Shown here one piece after another: positions 26,416 through 38,300 of a stretch of DNA of 64,000 nt (position 1 is the first letter of the stretch; each line of letters begins with the position of its first letter). Position numbers and translations under genes: made by a program. The stretch is from Notospermus geniculatus. Lineage: Eukaryota; Nemertea; Pilidiophora; Heteronemertea; Lineidae. The notes below the pieces were generated by a model that ran no database searches, was not told the origin of the DNA, and saw only the letters and a program-made list of their open reading frames with translations. The stretch spans positions 454,198 to 518,197 of the forward strand of contig NMRB01000202.1 of the NCBI GenBank assembly GCA_002633025.1, read 5' to 3'.

Positions 26416-29400
26416 ATGCTGTAGGCCTATTTGGCACTTGACTGTCAACTCAGTATTTTCAAGGGCTTTATCTTTCATTTTATCTGAGCCCCAGCCAGCT
26501 GTCATCCATGAAGTGTCCTCCTACTGGGCATCAGATTGAGATTTATCCATAACAATTCTTGATATGGCATGTCGGCTTAATATCATTACCACCACTGTAG
26601 TGCTAAGTACGATGAATCCATTTCGGGTCCAGTTACATGGCTGATATCAATGCCACCCCTATCATGTCAGGGTGATTATACCGCTACACCAGTACTACCC
26701 AATCTAATTTGGTCGCCGTGGGACATTTCTGGACACCCCGGCGTAATTTACAAGTTCAGTTTGTGCATATTCTGTCAGTGGATTGATTCATGGTGGTTGG
26801 CCATCAGCGATGGATGGCTGCGTGGGATTGGTGCTCTGGCTTAGGTTATTTACAGAATCGGCAAGATTTTCCAGCGATAAATATTGGGCCATATATCATG
26901 ATTTGTTGATGTAGTAGGGGAGTTGGTCACCAATCAAGAAAAGTGGAAGTTTCTGTTCTTCCAGAACGAATCCAGATTTGCTGTCAGAATGTGAGGAGCT
27001 TGTCCCACTACCTAGCACCAAAAACATGATTTATTGGTGTAAGGGTAGGTGGTCACCAATCAAGATGAGTGGAAGATTCTGTACTTTCAGACCAATTTCA
27101 GATTTGCTGTCAGGATGTCAAGGGCTTGTCCAAATCATTTACCAGCAAAGACTTTGTACCACTGGCTCTGAAGGCCAGCATAAAGCATCACCATCACATC
27201 AGTATAGGCGTATCACTTTCTGTGACAGGCTACATGACACTTGTGCAGCATGCAGTGCTGTATGTTCCCAGGGTTGCCACTTACATGTTATTTGAAATTG
27301 CTAAAGGTTTGGTGTAATATGAAGAATCCTGCTGTAAGCTGTATAAAAGTACTGAAGTTGCTGGATAGATTCTCGGTATGTCTCTATCATCTTGGATTTC
27401 CGCTTTGGCATGTTTAGTTCAGAAGATCTCAGAAGGTTGCAAAAATATACCATACCAGACAGTCTCCTTTGGAAGAGAGATGGCTTCATATCAGGTTGCA
27501 TTTGCAGGAAGCATGCTGTTGCTTCCGGCATGGCCATGCAACTATCTTGTTTTTTCAAGGCTCATAACGAAATGGATGCAGATTTTGTGCTTTGGCCTGT
27601 TTCTTGGAAATAATGTGGTCTTCATGATAACAAAACAAAATGGGATTTTTGTAGCGAGGTTGTTCAGTGCGTATCAAAAAAAAGAGGGCTGTGCATGCTG
27701 GTACAAAAAAAGAGGGCTGTGCATGCTGGTACCGGTACTCCAAATTGTTGGCTATGAAGCGTGGTGCTCACTAAATCATTAGTAAAGTGATGTAATCTTT
27801 GATGAGCAGTCTCTTTATCGTCTCATTGCACTGCAGGCTGATAAATTCTTTGTAATTCTACCGACACTGAACTTGTGAAGCCTGCCGAAACTTAGATCTC
27901 GACTGGTTCTTTTTGTTTTGAATAAATCTCCCATTGTTGGCAGAAGATAAATGGAATGCAGTTTCTTTCTGTGGTTTACACCTGCCTTCTAGCTGCTGGC
28001 TACCAAACAGACTTGTGCAACTCGGCTAACATCAGGAGAAGGTTGAATACATTTGAAGTCTCACCTGGTGCATGAGTCAATGCTTTCAGCCTTCTGCTAA
28101 AAGTAGCCAACTGCTCTTTCCAACCATGTGCACAGATGTTACTGAATGAAGCACGTCTTGCTGCTTAAAAAACATGGACTTCCGATTTGTCAGCGTGATG
28201 TCTGAGTTGATTGATTTTGATGGATTCATCAATCTTGTAGTTGTATGTGTTGAAGCCGATGGCTTGTTGCATTTGTGTTCCAGAGACAGTGGGAAGTTCT
28301 ATTCTTAGGTAATCAGGGGCTCTTTGTCCTTGCTCCCTCCGTCACTGCAGTTGCACCGCACATGCAAAGGGAACACGTATTGAAAGAGGGAGCAAGAACG
28401 TTGACACGTCAGTAGACTTCAGCCAAGAGTACATTGACACCTTGCTTTGATTTTGTCAACACCACATTGCTTATTGGCTGCTTTGACATCGTGATTGAAA
28501 AGGTTCAGCGCGATATAGCTTCCATTAATGATATCGACCTGGGGCACCTCCTTGTGTTTGTGATAGACAATCGAAGTGTTGTGCACACTGACTGGAATAG
28601 TAGTACATTACTTGCTGATGTTCAGGTTGGAAGGATTTTCCCCGCATATGTTTGCACCATCTGCTTCCGGTGCATGTATTCCTTGCTGTGGTCCGTGCTG
28701 TACTGTACCTCATGAGTGTGGTTGATTTTCTGAATGTTTTCGGTCAAAGGTTCACAGAGTGACCGCAGCCCTCCCTTCTTTGTTAACATTCTGTGATATG
28801 GGCATTAAACCGCCCCCCTGTTGTCACTTGGAGGTAGCAAATAATCGACCTCACGCCCCTTGTGATATTGTGGTTGTTGCCATTGTTACGGCACAGTAGG
28901 CTGTCATGTGACCTTGTGATGCAGGCATCTTCTAAAGTGTGAAGTGCTATGGAAAGAGGCATTGCATCATCAAGAGAGAGGCTCACATCTTTGTGTTGGG
29001 TACACTCTTTTCTGCCCAAATCATATCCAAATCATAAAGCCCATACTATGCCCAAATCATAAGTTCTTTTGAGGGCTACCACATGATTTGATGATCATGG
29101 TCAATCATGATGCTGTTTAAAAAACCTTTGCTTGGATCACATCAGTTGTTGGCTACAGTTCATATTTTGGACACCCCCAACCAGTCGAATGGCTTTTAAG
29201 TTGCAAGTCGCCTACCTGACGAGATGGTCACATTGCGATGAGTTGCATCGCATAGTGTGGACAAGGCCTTACAAAATTTGCTGTGGGAAGCTCAGGGGAC
29301 ACCTGCAACACATGGTATCATACTCTTGAGACAGAATCATTGTATATTGTACAGTAATGTATTGGCCGTGAGTGTCATTGTCATCTGCACTCATCCACCT

Positions 29401-30814
29401 TCCTGGGAATCAATAACCATTGTCCTGTCTGCAGTCACAAGTATTCATGGGGCTCACATCTCTTTTCTACCTGATCAGGTAGGTCCAGAGTGTGAAAAAT
29501 CCACATATTGACTGGAATGTCAGATTTTGTTTGACAGTATCGCTTCAGCTGAGTCACGTCTATTGTAATGTCTTTTCATTAGGAATCTCAATCAATCTCT
29601 CTTTCTGCATAAGGATTTCGATCACATTGTATTTGCATGTACTTCAAAATACACTTTGTGATGCTGCCTCTCATTGTGATTAAAATGTGAATTTTTTCCA
29701 TTAACTGCTATTGTATCGTTGTGAAATGTTGCCTATAAAATTACAGGTATGTCCCCTTAGGGATGCTGTAGCACGCAATCGATATCGTAGCATCAGAATG
29801 TGTATGCTGAGAATCAGAGTGTACACAATGGATCGAGCTTTTGTTTTGCATGTAAAGTGCAGTGGATGTGCAGTGTGACCCTATGTGCCAAAGTTAACCA
29901 ACTTATGAAGGTTACTTAGTACCATCCTTTGACACCAGGGGCAGGCTGGTCAACTTTAACTCTACCGGTAACTACAATTTGTTCTAGCAGTTACATTTTG
30001 GTGCTGGCCATATGTTGGCATCATCCCTCGAGTGCCCAGTCTCCTTAACCAGGATGATGATGTCATTGCTGCATGCTGCGACATGTTTTAACGCCATTTC
30101 ACTTGAAAACTCCTCGGTTTGGCTGTTGTGAAAACTCACTAATGTGACATTTACCACTTACAGTTAGTAAAATACTTCTTCAATGTCACTTCCTAGATTA
30201 TGCTAATTTCTCTCTCCATAATCTTCTGTGGCCATGTTTGTCTGATTGGTCTGTGGAAAATTGATAATGCGGAAACAAGAGGAAGGAAGTGGGTGGTGGT
30301 ATCAACTGTATTGTCATCTGCACCGATGTTCTTGTTAATGAGGGATGATCGGGCGGCGCCACAACAATATCCCATTGTCACACTTGTTGTATCATTAGCA
30401 GAGCCGCTACATCCTGGAGAGTGATTAACCATCCTAATTACTTTCATCAAATCTTCTCACGGCTGTCTTTCTGTTGGCAGACGATCTCCATTGTATCCAA
30501 ACAAGACAAATCCATGGTGTTTTCCCATCCGTGTTTATCTTGCTAATTGTGTCTTCCTCTCTGACATGTCTGACTCAAATGAGGAAAGATGGCATGGTTT
30601 CTTTTATAACAGCTTTTAAATTTGATATCTCAACCACTTCACTCCTCGAGAAAAGATGAAGAAAGTCATTACATATTTGAAGAAGTTACCGTGGTGTCTT
30701 CCTGACCTTTGATGCAGCTTTAACTAACTTTCTTTATATTGTCTACAAATAATGTCTTGTCGTTCTGCTCTTTGCTGCCAAAAGTGCGCAAGCCCATGTT
30801 CTGCTTGAATAACT

Positions 30815-30923
30815 CAGGCCTTGCCGTTTGACGGGCGCGATTTTGCATGCACCTCACAAACAATAGAATTTCTATTGTTTGCGAGGTGCATGCAAAATCG
30901 CGCCCGTCAAACGGCAAGGCCTG
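30815..30923. mobile_element. 109-bp near-perfect hairpin MITE, 6-bp target-site duplication, empty site known
   Basis: Left arm CAGGCCTTGCCGTTTGACGG continues to the centre; the right arm is its reverse complement with only about one mismatch over 54 bp. It is flanked by ATAACT at 30809-30814 and 30924-30929. The other 5.4-kb copy has a single ATAACT at 36715-36720 in otherwise identical sequence, which is the pre-insertion state. The interior has no coding capacity. The class is unknown: a 6-bp duplication is uncommon among cut-and-paste families. Confidence 0.93.
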
Positions 30924-31365
30924 ATAACTTCACGCAATTCTGTTGAATTGTCAGGGTCAGCATCTGTCCTTTCAACATTAAATTCACCATTACCCCCTAT
31001 TTTATTACGATATTCATCAATACGGAAAGTGTCATGACACGTTTATGTTACTTTTATATCACCTCTGTGTCATCAACTGTGAGATTTTTCCCTGAGCTGG
31101 TGGAATGTGTTAATTAGAAGATAATCTCTGAGAAACTGTAATGGTTTGGTTCTCAGGAGTATGCCAGTATGTCAGTCAACTCATTTGGGAAATTGAATTT
31201 TGAAAAAAAATAATTGGCTTCTGAAACGGCAAATAGCAGGATTATTGCACTTTTAGGTGACAGATGAATACAATGTACCTTTCATTTTGGACATGGACTG
31301 TCTAGGTCTTGTGTGTAAACTATACACATAATATGCCAGTATTGAATTGAGGGACTCTGATTTTT

Positions 31366-31792
31366 AGGGCGTCCAAAGGTTAGATAATCAATACATGAAA
31401 TATATAGTATTACGCCCTACTGTTCTGGCTATGGAAAAATTTCGACCAGATATTGCTGCTCGGTAATTCTCGATCAGTCAACTAGCTCCCAATTTCCAAG
31501 GGCGGTCTTCAAATTGACTGGTAAGTCAATTTCTAGTTATCATTTAGTGTGTCAATTTTGTGCTTTTTGTACCTTGGCAATGTCCTTGATCAGTGCAACT
31601 GGGTGGAAACGTCGGAAGAAGGTAGGCCTACCGCTCACAGCGCCTCACAGAGTAGCTGTTGTTTCTGCAGGTTCCTTGTGTGCGTTTGTGAGAAACATGA
31701 AGGGACAATGATCTGTTAGAAATGTCACCCAGACATGGTGTTACTGGGTAGATGTTTGAGGGCATGAGTCAGTTGCCCATTCTCCTTGTCAT
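31366..31792. other. unique spacer between the two 5.4-kb copies
   Basis: These 427 bp have no counterpart before copy A or after copy B that I can see. They start with TAGGGCGT, mirrored by ACGCCCTA at about 31413-31420, a tiny inverted-repeat pair of about 55 bp with TA on both outer ends. The remainder shows no gene, though one GGTAGGCCTACC palindrome occurs near 31621. Confidence 0.6.
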
Positions 31793-32111
31793 AAACCTTG
31801 ATGACTTGTGTTATTGACCATTTGGGAAAACCAAAGTGTCCTAATGTGAAGGAATGCAGGGACATCAATAACTCAAGTTCTTATGATTGACTTCATGTGA
31901 CTTCCATTTGTTGGATCGTGTCTGTGGTGTTGGTGATGGAGTGGGGACATTGGCAGAAATCACTCTGGTAACGGAAGCAAAGCTATCTGTATTGAAGTTC
32001 ACGAGTTGTTTGACATTGGGGAAGGTGCAAGGGGCTTGTTGTGTCATTGAACAACTGTAAGCTGATTTCTTTCATTAACCTAAAAGTTATCCACAATAAA
32101 AGGGTTGTCGG

Positions 32112-32290
32112 AGTGGTGTAGTGTCAACATCATTCCCTGTCATTGGTGAGGTTCTGGGTTCAATCCCAAGTCAGACTCATTCTTTATGTCATGAGGATAC
32201 TTTCTTTGACAGCGAGATTTTCTCGGGCACTCTGGTTTCCTCCTGCTTCACATTCCTTTGCCCAATATTGTCTAATAGAGCAAAGATGCT
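32112..32290 (+). repeat. tRNA-derived SINE (copy B)
   Basis: Same SINE as in copy A of the 5.4-kb duplication, with the same box A, box B and GGTTTCCTCCTGC body. It is continuous where copy A carries the extra GGCCTA. It was duplicated with its surroundings rather than inserted independently. Confidence 0.78.
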
Positions 32291-34472
32291 GTATTTGGCA
32301 CTCGACTGTCAACTCAGTATTTTCAAGGGCTTTATCTTTCATTTTATCTGAACCCCAGCCAGCTGTCATCCATGAAGTGTCCTCCTACTGGGCATCAGAT
32401 TGAGATTTATCCATAACAATTCTTGATATGGCATGTCGGCTTAATATCATTACCACCACTGTAGTGCTAAGTACGATGAATCCATTTCGGGTACAGTTAC
32501 ATGGCTCATATCAATGCCACCCCTATCATGTCAGGGTGATTATACTGCTACGCCAGTACTACCCAATCTAATTTGGTCGCCGTGGGATATTTCTGGACAC
32601 CCCGGCGTAATTTACAAGTTCAGTTTGTGCATATTCTGTCAGTGGATTGATTCATGGTGGTTGGCCATCACCGATGGATGGCTGCGTGGGATTGGTGCTC
32701 TGGCTTAGGTTATTTACAGAATCGGCAAGATTTTCCAGCGATAAATATTGGGCCATATATCATGATTTATTGATGTAGTAGGGGAGTTGGTCACCAATCA
32801 AGAAAAGTGCAAGTTTCAGTTCTTCCAGAATGAATCCAGAGTTGCTGTCAGGATGTGAGGAGCATGTCCCAGCCAAATCATTTACCTAGCACCAAAAACA
32901 TGATTGGTTTAAGGGTAGGTCACCAATCAAGATGAGTGGAAGATTCTGTACTTTCAGACCAATTTCAGTTTTGTTGTCAGGATGTCAAGGGCTTGTCCAA
33001 ATCATTTACCAGCAAAGACTTTCTACCACTGGCTCTGAAGGCCAGCATAAAGCTTACCATTAGTGCTATAGTGGCTCATGTCTTTCCCTGTATAGGTAGG
33101 CATATATCACTTTCTGTAACAGGCTACATGACACTTGTGCAGCATGCAGTGCTGTATGTTCCCAGGGTTGCCACTTACATTGAAATTGCTAAAGGTTTGG
33201 TGTAATATGAAGAATCCTGCTGTAAGCTGTATAAAAGTACTGAAGTTGCTGGATAGATTCTCCGTATGTCTCTATCATCTTGGATTTCCGCTTTGGCATG
33301 TTTAGTTCAGAAGATCTCAGAAGATTGCAAAAATATACCATACCAGACAGTCTCCTTTGGAAGAGAGATGGCTTCATATCAGGTTGCATTTGCAGGAAGC
33401 ATGCTGTTGCTTCCGGCATGGCCATGCAACTATCTTGTTTTTTCAAGGCTCATAACGAAATGGATGCAGATTTTGTGCTTTGGCCTGTTTCTTGGAAATA
33501 ATGTGGTCTTCATGATAACAAAACAGAATGGGATTTTTGTAGCGAGGTTGTTCAGTGCGTACCAGAAAAAGAGGGCTGTGCATGCTGGTACTCCAAATTG
33601 TTGGCGATGAAGCGTGGTTGATGCTCACTATCATCAGTAAAGTGATGTAATCTTTGATGAGCGGTCTCTTTATCGTCTCATTGTACTGCAGGCTGATAAA
33701 ATTCTTTGTAATTCTACCGACAGTGAACTTGTGAAGCTTGCCGAAACTTAGATCTCAACTGGTTCTTTTTGTTTTGAATAATCTCCCATTGTTGGCAGTA
33801 TAGATAAACGGAATGCAGTTTCTTTCTGAGGTTTACACCTGCCTTCTAGCTGCTGGCTACCAAACAGACTTGTGCAACTCGGCTAACATCAGGAGAAGGT
33901 TGAATACATTTGAAGTCTCACCTGGTGCATGAGTCAATGCTTTCAGCCTTCTGCTAAAAGTAGCCAACTGCTCTTTCCAACCATGTGCACAGATGTTACT
34001 GAATGAAGCACGTCTTGCTGCTTAAAAAACATGGACTTCCGATTTGTCAGCGTGACGTCTGAGTTGATTGATTTTGATGGATTCATCAATCTTGTAGTTG
34101 TATGTGTTGAAGCCGATGGCTTGTTGCATTTGTGTTCCAGAGACAGTGGGAAGTTCTATCCTCAGGTAATCAGGGGCTCTTTGTCCTTGCTCCCTCCGTC
34201 ACTGCAGTTGCACCGCACATGCAAAGGGAACACGTATTGAAAGAGGGAGCAAGAACGTTGACACACGTCAGTAGACTTCAGCCAAGAGTACATTGACACC
34301 TTGCTTTGATTTTGTCAACACCACATTGCTTATTGGCTGCTTTGACATCGTGATTGAAAAGGTTCAGCGCGATATAGCTTCCATTAATGATATCGACCTG
34401 GGGAACCTCCTTGTGTTTGTGATAGACAATCGAAGTGTTGTGCACACTGACTGGAATAGTAGTACATTACTT

Positions 34473-34505
34473 AGAACATCAGCAAGTACATTACTTGCTG
34501 ATGTT
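34473..34505. other. hairpin created by a short inverted duplication
   Basis: AACATCAGCAAGTA and TACTTGCTGATGTT form a perfect 14-bp stem around CAT in copy B. Copy A (near 28605-28625) has only the right half. The left half is therefore a templated inverted insertion of about 24 bases, of the kind expected from replication template switching. Confidence 0.8.
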
Positions 34506-37202
34506 CAGGTTGGAAGGATTTTCCCTGAGTATGTTTGCACCATCTGCTTCCCAATGACTGAATGTGCATGTATCCTTGCTGTGGTCTGTGCGGTACTGTA
34601 CCTCATGAGTGCGGTTGATTTTCTGAATGTTTTCGGTCAAAGGTTCACATAGTGACCACATCCCTCCCTTCTTTGTTAACATTCTGTGATATGGGCATTA
34701 AAACCGACCCCCTGTTGTTACTTGGAGGTAGCAAATAATCGACATCACGCCCTTGTGATATTGTGGTTGTTGCCATTGTTACAGCACAGTAGGCTGTCAT
34801 GTGACCTTGTGATGCAGGCATCTTCTAAAGTGTGAAGTGCTCTGGAAAGAGGCATTGCATCATCAAGAGAGAGGCTCACATCTTTGTGTTGGGTACACTC
34901 TTTTCTGCCCAAATCATATCCAAATCATAAAGCCCATGAATGCCCAAATCATAAGTTCTTTTGAGGGCTGCCACATGATTTGTTGATCATGGTCATGATG
35001 CTGTTCGAAAAACCTTGCTTTGATCGCATCAGTTGGCTACAGTTCATATTTTGGACACCCCCAACCAGTCGAATGGCTTTTAAGTTGCAAGTCGCCTACC
35101 TGACGAGATGGTCACATTGCAATGAGTTGCGTCGCATAGTGTGGACGAGGCCTTACAAAATTTACTGTGGGAGGAGGGGACACCTGCAACACATGGTATA
35201 CTCTTGAGACAGAATCGTATATTGTACAGTAATGTATTGGCCGTGAGTGTCATTGTCATCTGCACTCATCCACCTTCCTGGGAATCAATAACCATTGTCC
35301 TGTCTGCAGTCACAAGTATTCATGTGGCTCACATCTCTTTTCTACCTGATCAGGTAGGTCCAGAGTGTGAAAAATCCACATATTGACTGGATGTCAGATT
35401 TCGTTTGACAGGATCGCTTCAGCTGAGTCACGTCTATTGTAATGTCTTTTCATTAGGAATCTCAATCAATCTCTCTTTCTGCAAAGGATTTCAATCACAT
35501 TGTATTTGCATGTACTTCAAAATACACTTTGTGATGCTGCCTCTCATTGTGATTAAAATGTGAATTTTTTCCATTAACTGCTATTGTATCGTTGTGAAAT
35601 GTTGCCTATAAAATTACAGGTATGTCCCCTTAGGGATGGTGTAGCACGCAATCGATATCGTAGCATCAGAATGTGTATGCTGAGAATCAGAGTGTACACA
35701 ATGGATCGAGCTGTTGTTTTGCATGTAAACTGCAGTGGATGTGCAGCCTGACCCTACATGCCAATTTAAGTTAACCAACTTGCGAGTCAGTTATGAAGGT
35801 TACTTAGTACCATGCTTTGACACCAGGGGCAGGCTGGTCAGCTTTAACCCTAACTACAATTTGTTCTTGCAGTTACATTTTATATTACCATTTCAGTGCT
35901 GGCCATGTTGGCATCATCCCTTGACTGCCCAGTCTTGGGAAACCAAGATGATGTTGACATCATTGGTGCGACATGTTTTAACATTTCAGTTGAAAACTCC
36001 TCAGTTTGGCTGTTGTGAAAACCCATTAATTTGACATTTACCACTTACAGTTAGTAAAATACTTCTTCAATGTCACTGCCTTTATGCTAATTTCTGTCTC
36101 CATAATCTTCTGTGGCCATGTTTGTCTGATTGGTCTGCGGAAAATTGATAATGTGGAAACAAGAGGAAGGAAGTGGGTGGTGGTATCAACTGTATTGTCA
36201 TCTGCACCGATGTTCTTGTTAATGAGGGATGATCGGGCGGCGCCACAACAATATCCCATTGTCACACTTGTTGTATCATTAGCAGAGCCGCTACATCCTG
36301 GAGAGTGATTACCCATCCTAATTACTTTCATCAAATCTTCTCACGGCTGTCTTTCTGTTGGCAGACGATCTCCATTGTATCCAAACAAGGCAAATCCATG
36401 GTGTTTTCCCGTCCGTGTTTATCTTGCTAATTGTCTCTTCCTCTCTGACATGTCTGACTCAAATGAAGAAAGATTGCAAGGTTTCTTTTATAACAGCTTT
36501 TAAATTTGATATCCACTCCACTCCTCTTGAGAAAAGATGAAGGACCTGAGATTACATATTTGAAAAATGACCGTGGTATCTTCCTGACCTTGGACAGCTA
36601 ACTAAACCTTCTTTTCGTCTACAAATGTATCTATTCCCATTTGTTCCTCCCACGAGTGTGTCCTGTCGTTCTGCTCGTTGCTGCCAAAAGTGCGCAAGCT
36701 CATGTTATGCTTGAATAACTTCACGCAATTCTATTGAATTGTCAGGGTCAGCATCTGTCCTTTCAACATTAAATTCACCATTACCCCCTATTTTATTACG
36801 ATATTCATCAATACGGAAAGTGTCATGACACGTTTATGTTACTTTTATATCACCTAGAGCTGTGTCATCAACTGTGAGATTTTTCCCTGAGCTGGTGGAA
36901 TGTGTTAATTAGAAGATAATCTCTGAGAAACTGTAATGGTTTGGTTCTCAGGAGTATGCCAGTATGTCAGTCAACTCATTTGGGAAATTGAATTTTGAAA
37001 AAAAATAATTGGCTTCTGAAACAGCAAATAGCAGGATTACTGCACTTTTAGGTGACAGATGCACACCTTTCATTTTGGACATGGACTGGGTCTTGTGTGT
37101 AAACTACACATCTGCCAGTATTGAATTGAGGGACTCTAATTTTTGACCTATCGCCATGGTGAGAGTGGACATCAAAGGTTTAACACTTAGAAGATTGTGC
37201 GG

Positions 37203-37365
37203 CTATATAGAGGCTATGCACTGACGTCATCAATGGGTATGACGCCACGTGTTGGATGGAAAATGGACGGAGCGCGTGGTCAGATGCACTGCGTCAGCAT
37301 GTCACAACGTTCCATCCAACATGGCATCACCTCGCTGATGACGTCACATGCATAGCCTCCATAGC
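37203..37365. mobile_element. MITE-like inverted-repeat element, about 155 bp
   Basis: GAGGCTATGCACTGACGTCA on the left is matched in reverse complement by TGACGTCACATGCATAGCCTC on the right, ending at 37359, and TTGGATGGAA by TTCCATCCAA further in. No transposase. Target duplication unclear (TATA-like bases on both sides). Confidence 0.72.
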
Positions 37366-37672
37366 AGGAATCTCATGTATTTGATTCACAGATCATCTTG
37401 GTATGAGTGATTAATTGAAAGGTCTAATCATATTATGAGGAGATGTTGTTATCCTCAGATACTGATCGCTTAAATGTTCTCTATCCCCTGATTGATTCCA
37501 TGCTATGCGTGTTCTTTACCTGCTCATGCTACAAAATCCAACCATAATATTTACAAAGGTAGGGATTTTTTAGCGTTGAAAATGAATGATCTGTAATTAC
37601 CACGGCCTTGTATTGAAACTGCAATGCTGTGTGTGACTGCTTTCAAATGATGAATTCCTTGGGCCAGTCAGA

Positions 37673-38010
37673 GTGGTGCAGCTTGGCAACATCGACGCCT
37701 GTAACAGCTGAGGTTCTGGTTCAATCCCCAATCTGACCTGCTCATTCGTGTGATAGAGAGGGCAACTCTCTCTGACATCACAGGTTTTCTTCGGGCACTC
37801 CGGTTTCCTCCTGCTGTACATTAAGGGCCATATGCACCAAGCCAAGATTATCTCGAACTCAGGCTTAGCCACAACTTTTCCATTGTCACATCATGCCCTG
37901 GCAAACCTGAACAATTGAAAAGTTGTGGCTCAACCTGAGTTCAAGATAATATTTGTTTGGTGCATACGGCCCTAAATTCATAAGTATTGTCTGTTGAGCT
38001 GATATTGCTG
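37673..38010 (+). repeat. tRNA-derived SINE interrupted by a MITE
   Basis: Head GTCAGAGTGGTGCAGCTTGG and GAGGTTCTGGTTCAATCC, body TTCTTCGGGCACTCCGGTTT then CCTCCTGCTGTACATTAA. The sequence then breaks for the 148-bp inverted-repeat element and resumes at 37977 with AATTCATAAGTATTGTCTG. Same family as the SINE at 26235. Confidence 0.75.
37825..37972. mobile_element. 148-bp MITE inside a SINE, TTAA-type target site
   Basis: GGGCCATATGCACCAAGCC at the left is mirrored by GGTGCATACGGCCC at the right, with further inverted matches (AACTCAGG.TTAGCCACAAC against GTTGTGGCTCAACCTGAGTT). The left flank is TTAA; the right flank is TAAA, one change from TTAA. This suggests a piggyBac- or Kolobok-like non-autonomous element. 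It must be younger than the SINE it splits. Confidence 0.8.
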
Positions 38011-38164
38011 TATTTTGTGCTCAGTTCTTGATTCAAAACTCCTTTCATTCATGCATCAATTCTCATTTCTGCAGTGTCAGTGGGTCAAACCCCCCTGGGT
38101 GTTGATTTCATATGCCAGTGGTTTCAGTTATGTAACAATTAATTGATATGGTAAACTTAGCTTT

Positions 38165-38300
38165 CCTAATTCAGTGTTCTCCAACTTCTGAGACAATTGG
38201 TGTGGCGGTATCCGGGCTGCGACGGGGGGTCTGGGGGGCCTCCCCCAGAAATTTTTTTGCGTAGGTGGGCTGAGATGCGATTTCCTGCGTTCTGATGATG
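38165..38300. repeat. G/C-rich interspersed-repeat fragment
   Basis: After CAGTGTTCTCC comes a run of G- and C-rich sequence (GGGGGGTCTGGGGGGCCTCC, then CCCAGAAATTTTTTTGCG). A second piece beginning TCAGTGTTCTCC with a C-rich tract occurs at about 47711-47790. The shared opening and composition suggest a dispersed repeat, but the boundaries are unclear. Confidence 0.4.

Larger units (their letters stand above)
25915..31365. repeat. 5.4-kb direct duplication, copy A
   Basis: Matches 31793-37144 in the same orientation, with an offset varying between about 5,780 and 5,890 bp because of many small indels. Differences include a 109-bp hairpin insertion present only here (30815-30923), a 6-bp insertion GGCCTA at about 26423 and a short tandem duplication near 27690-27730. 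It carries a SINE at about 26235-26415. No gene is recognised inside; ORFs of up to about 134 codons lack family signatures. Confidence 0.95.
31793..37144. repeat. 5.4-kb direct duplication, copy B
   Basis: Begins at AAACCTTGATGAC and ends at GGGACTCTAATTTTT, after which it diverges from the sequence following copy A. It lacks the 109-bp hairpin and the GGCCTA insertion, so it shows the ancestral state at those sites. It has its own inverted insertion at about 34470-34505. A second SINE copy lies at about 32112-32290. Confidence 0.95.

Noticed and set aside
27301-33610. ORFs conserved between the two 5.4-kb copies
   Set aside because: The copies are near-identical throughout, including non-coding parts, so ORF retention is not evidence of coding. 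Indels between copies also alter several of the frames.
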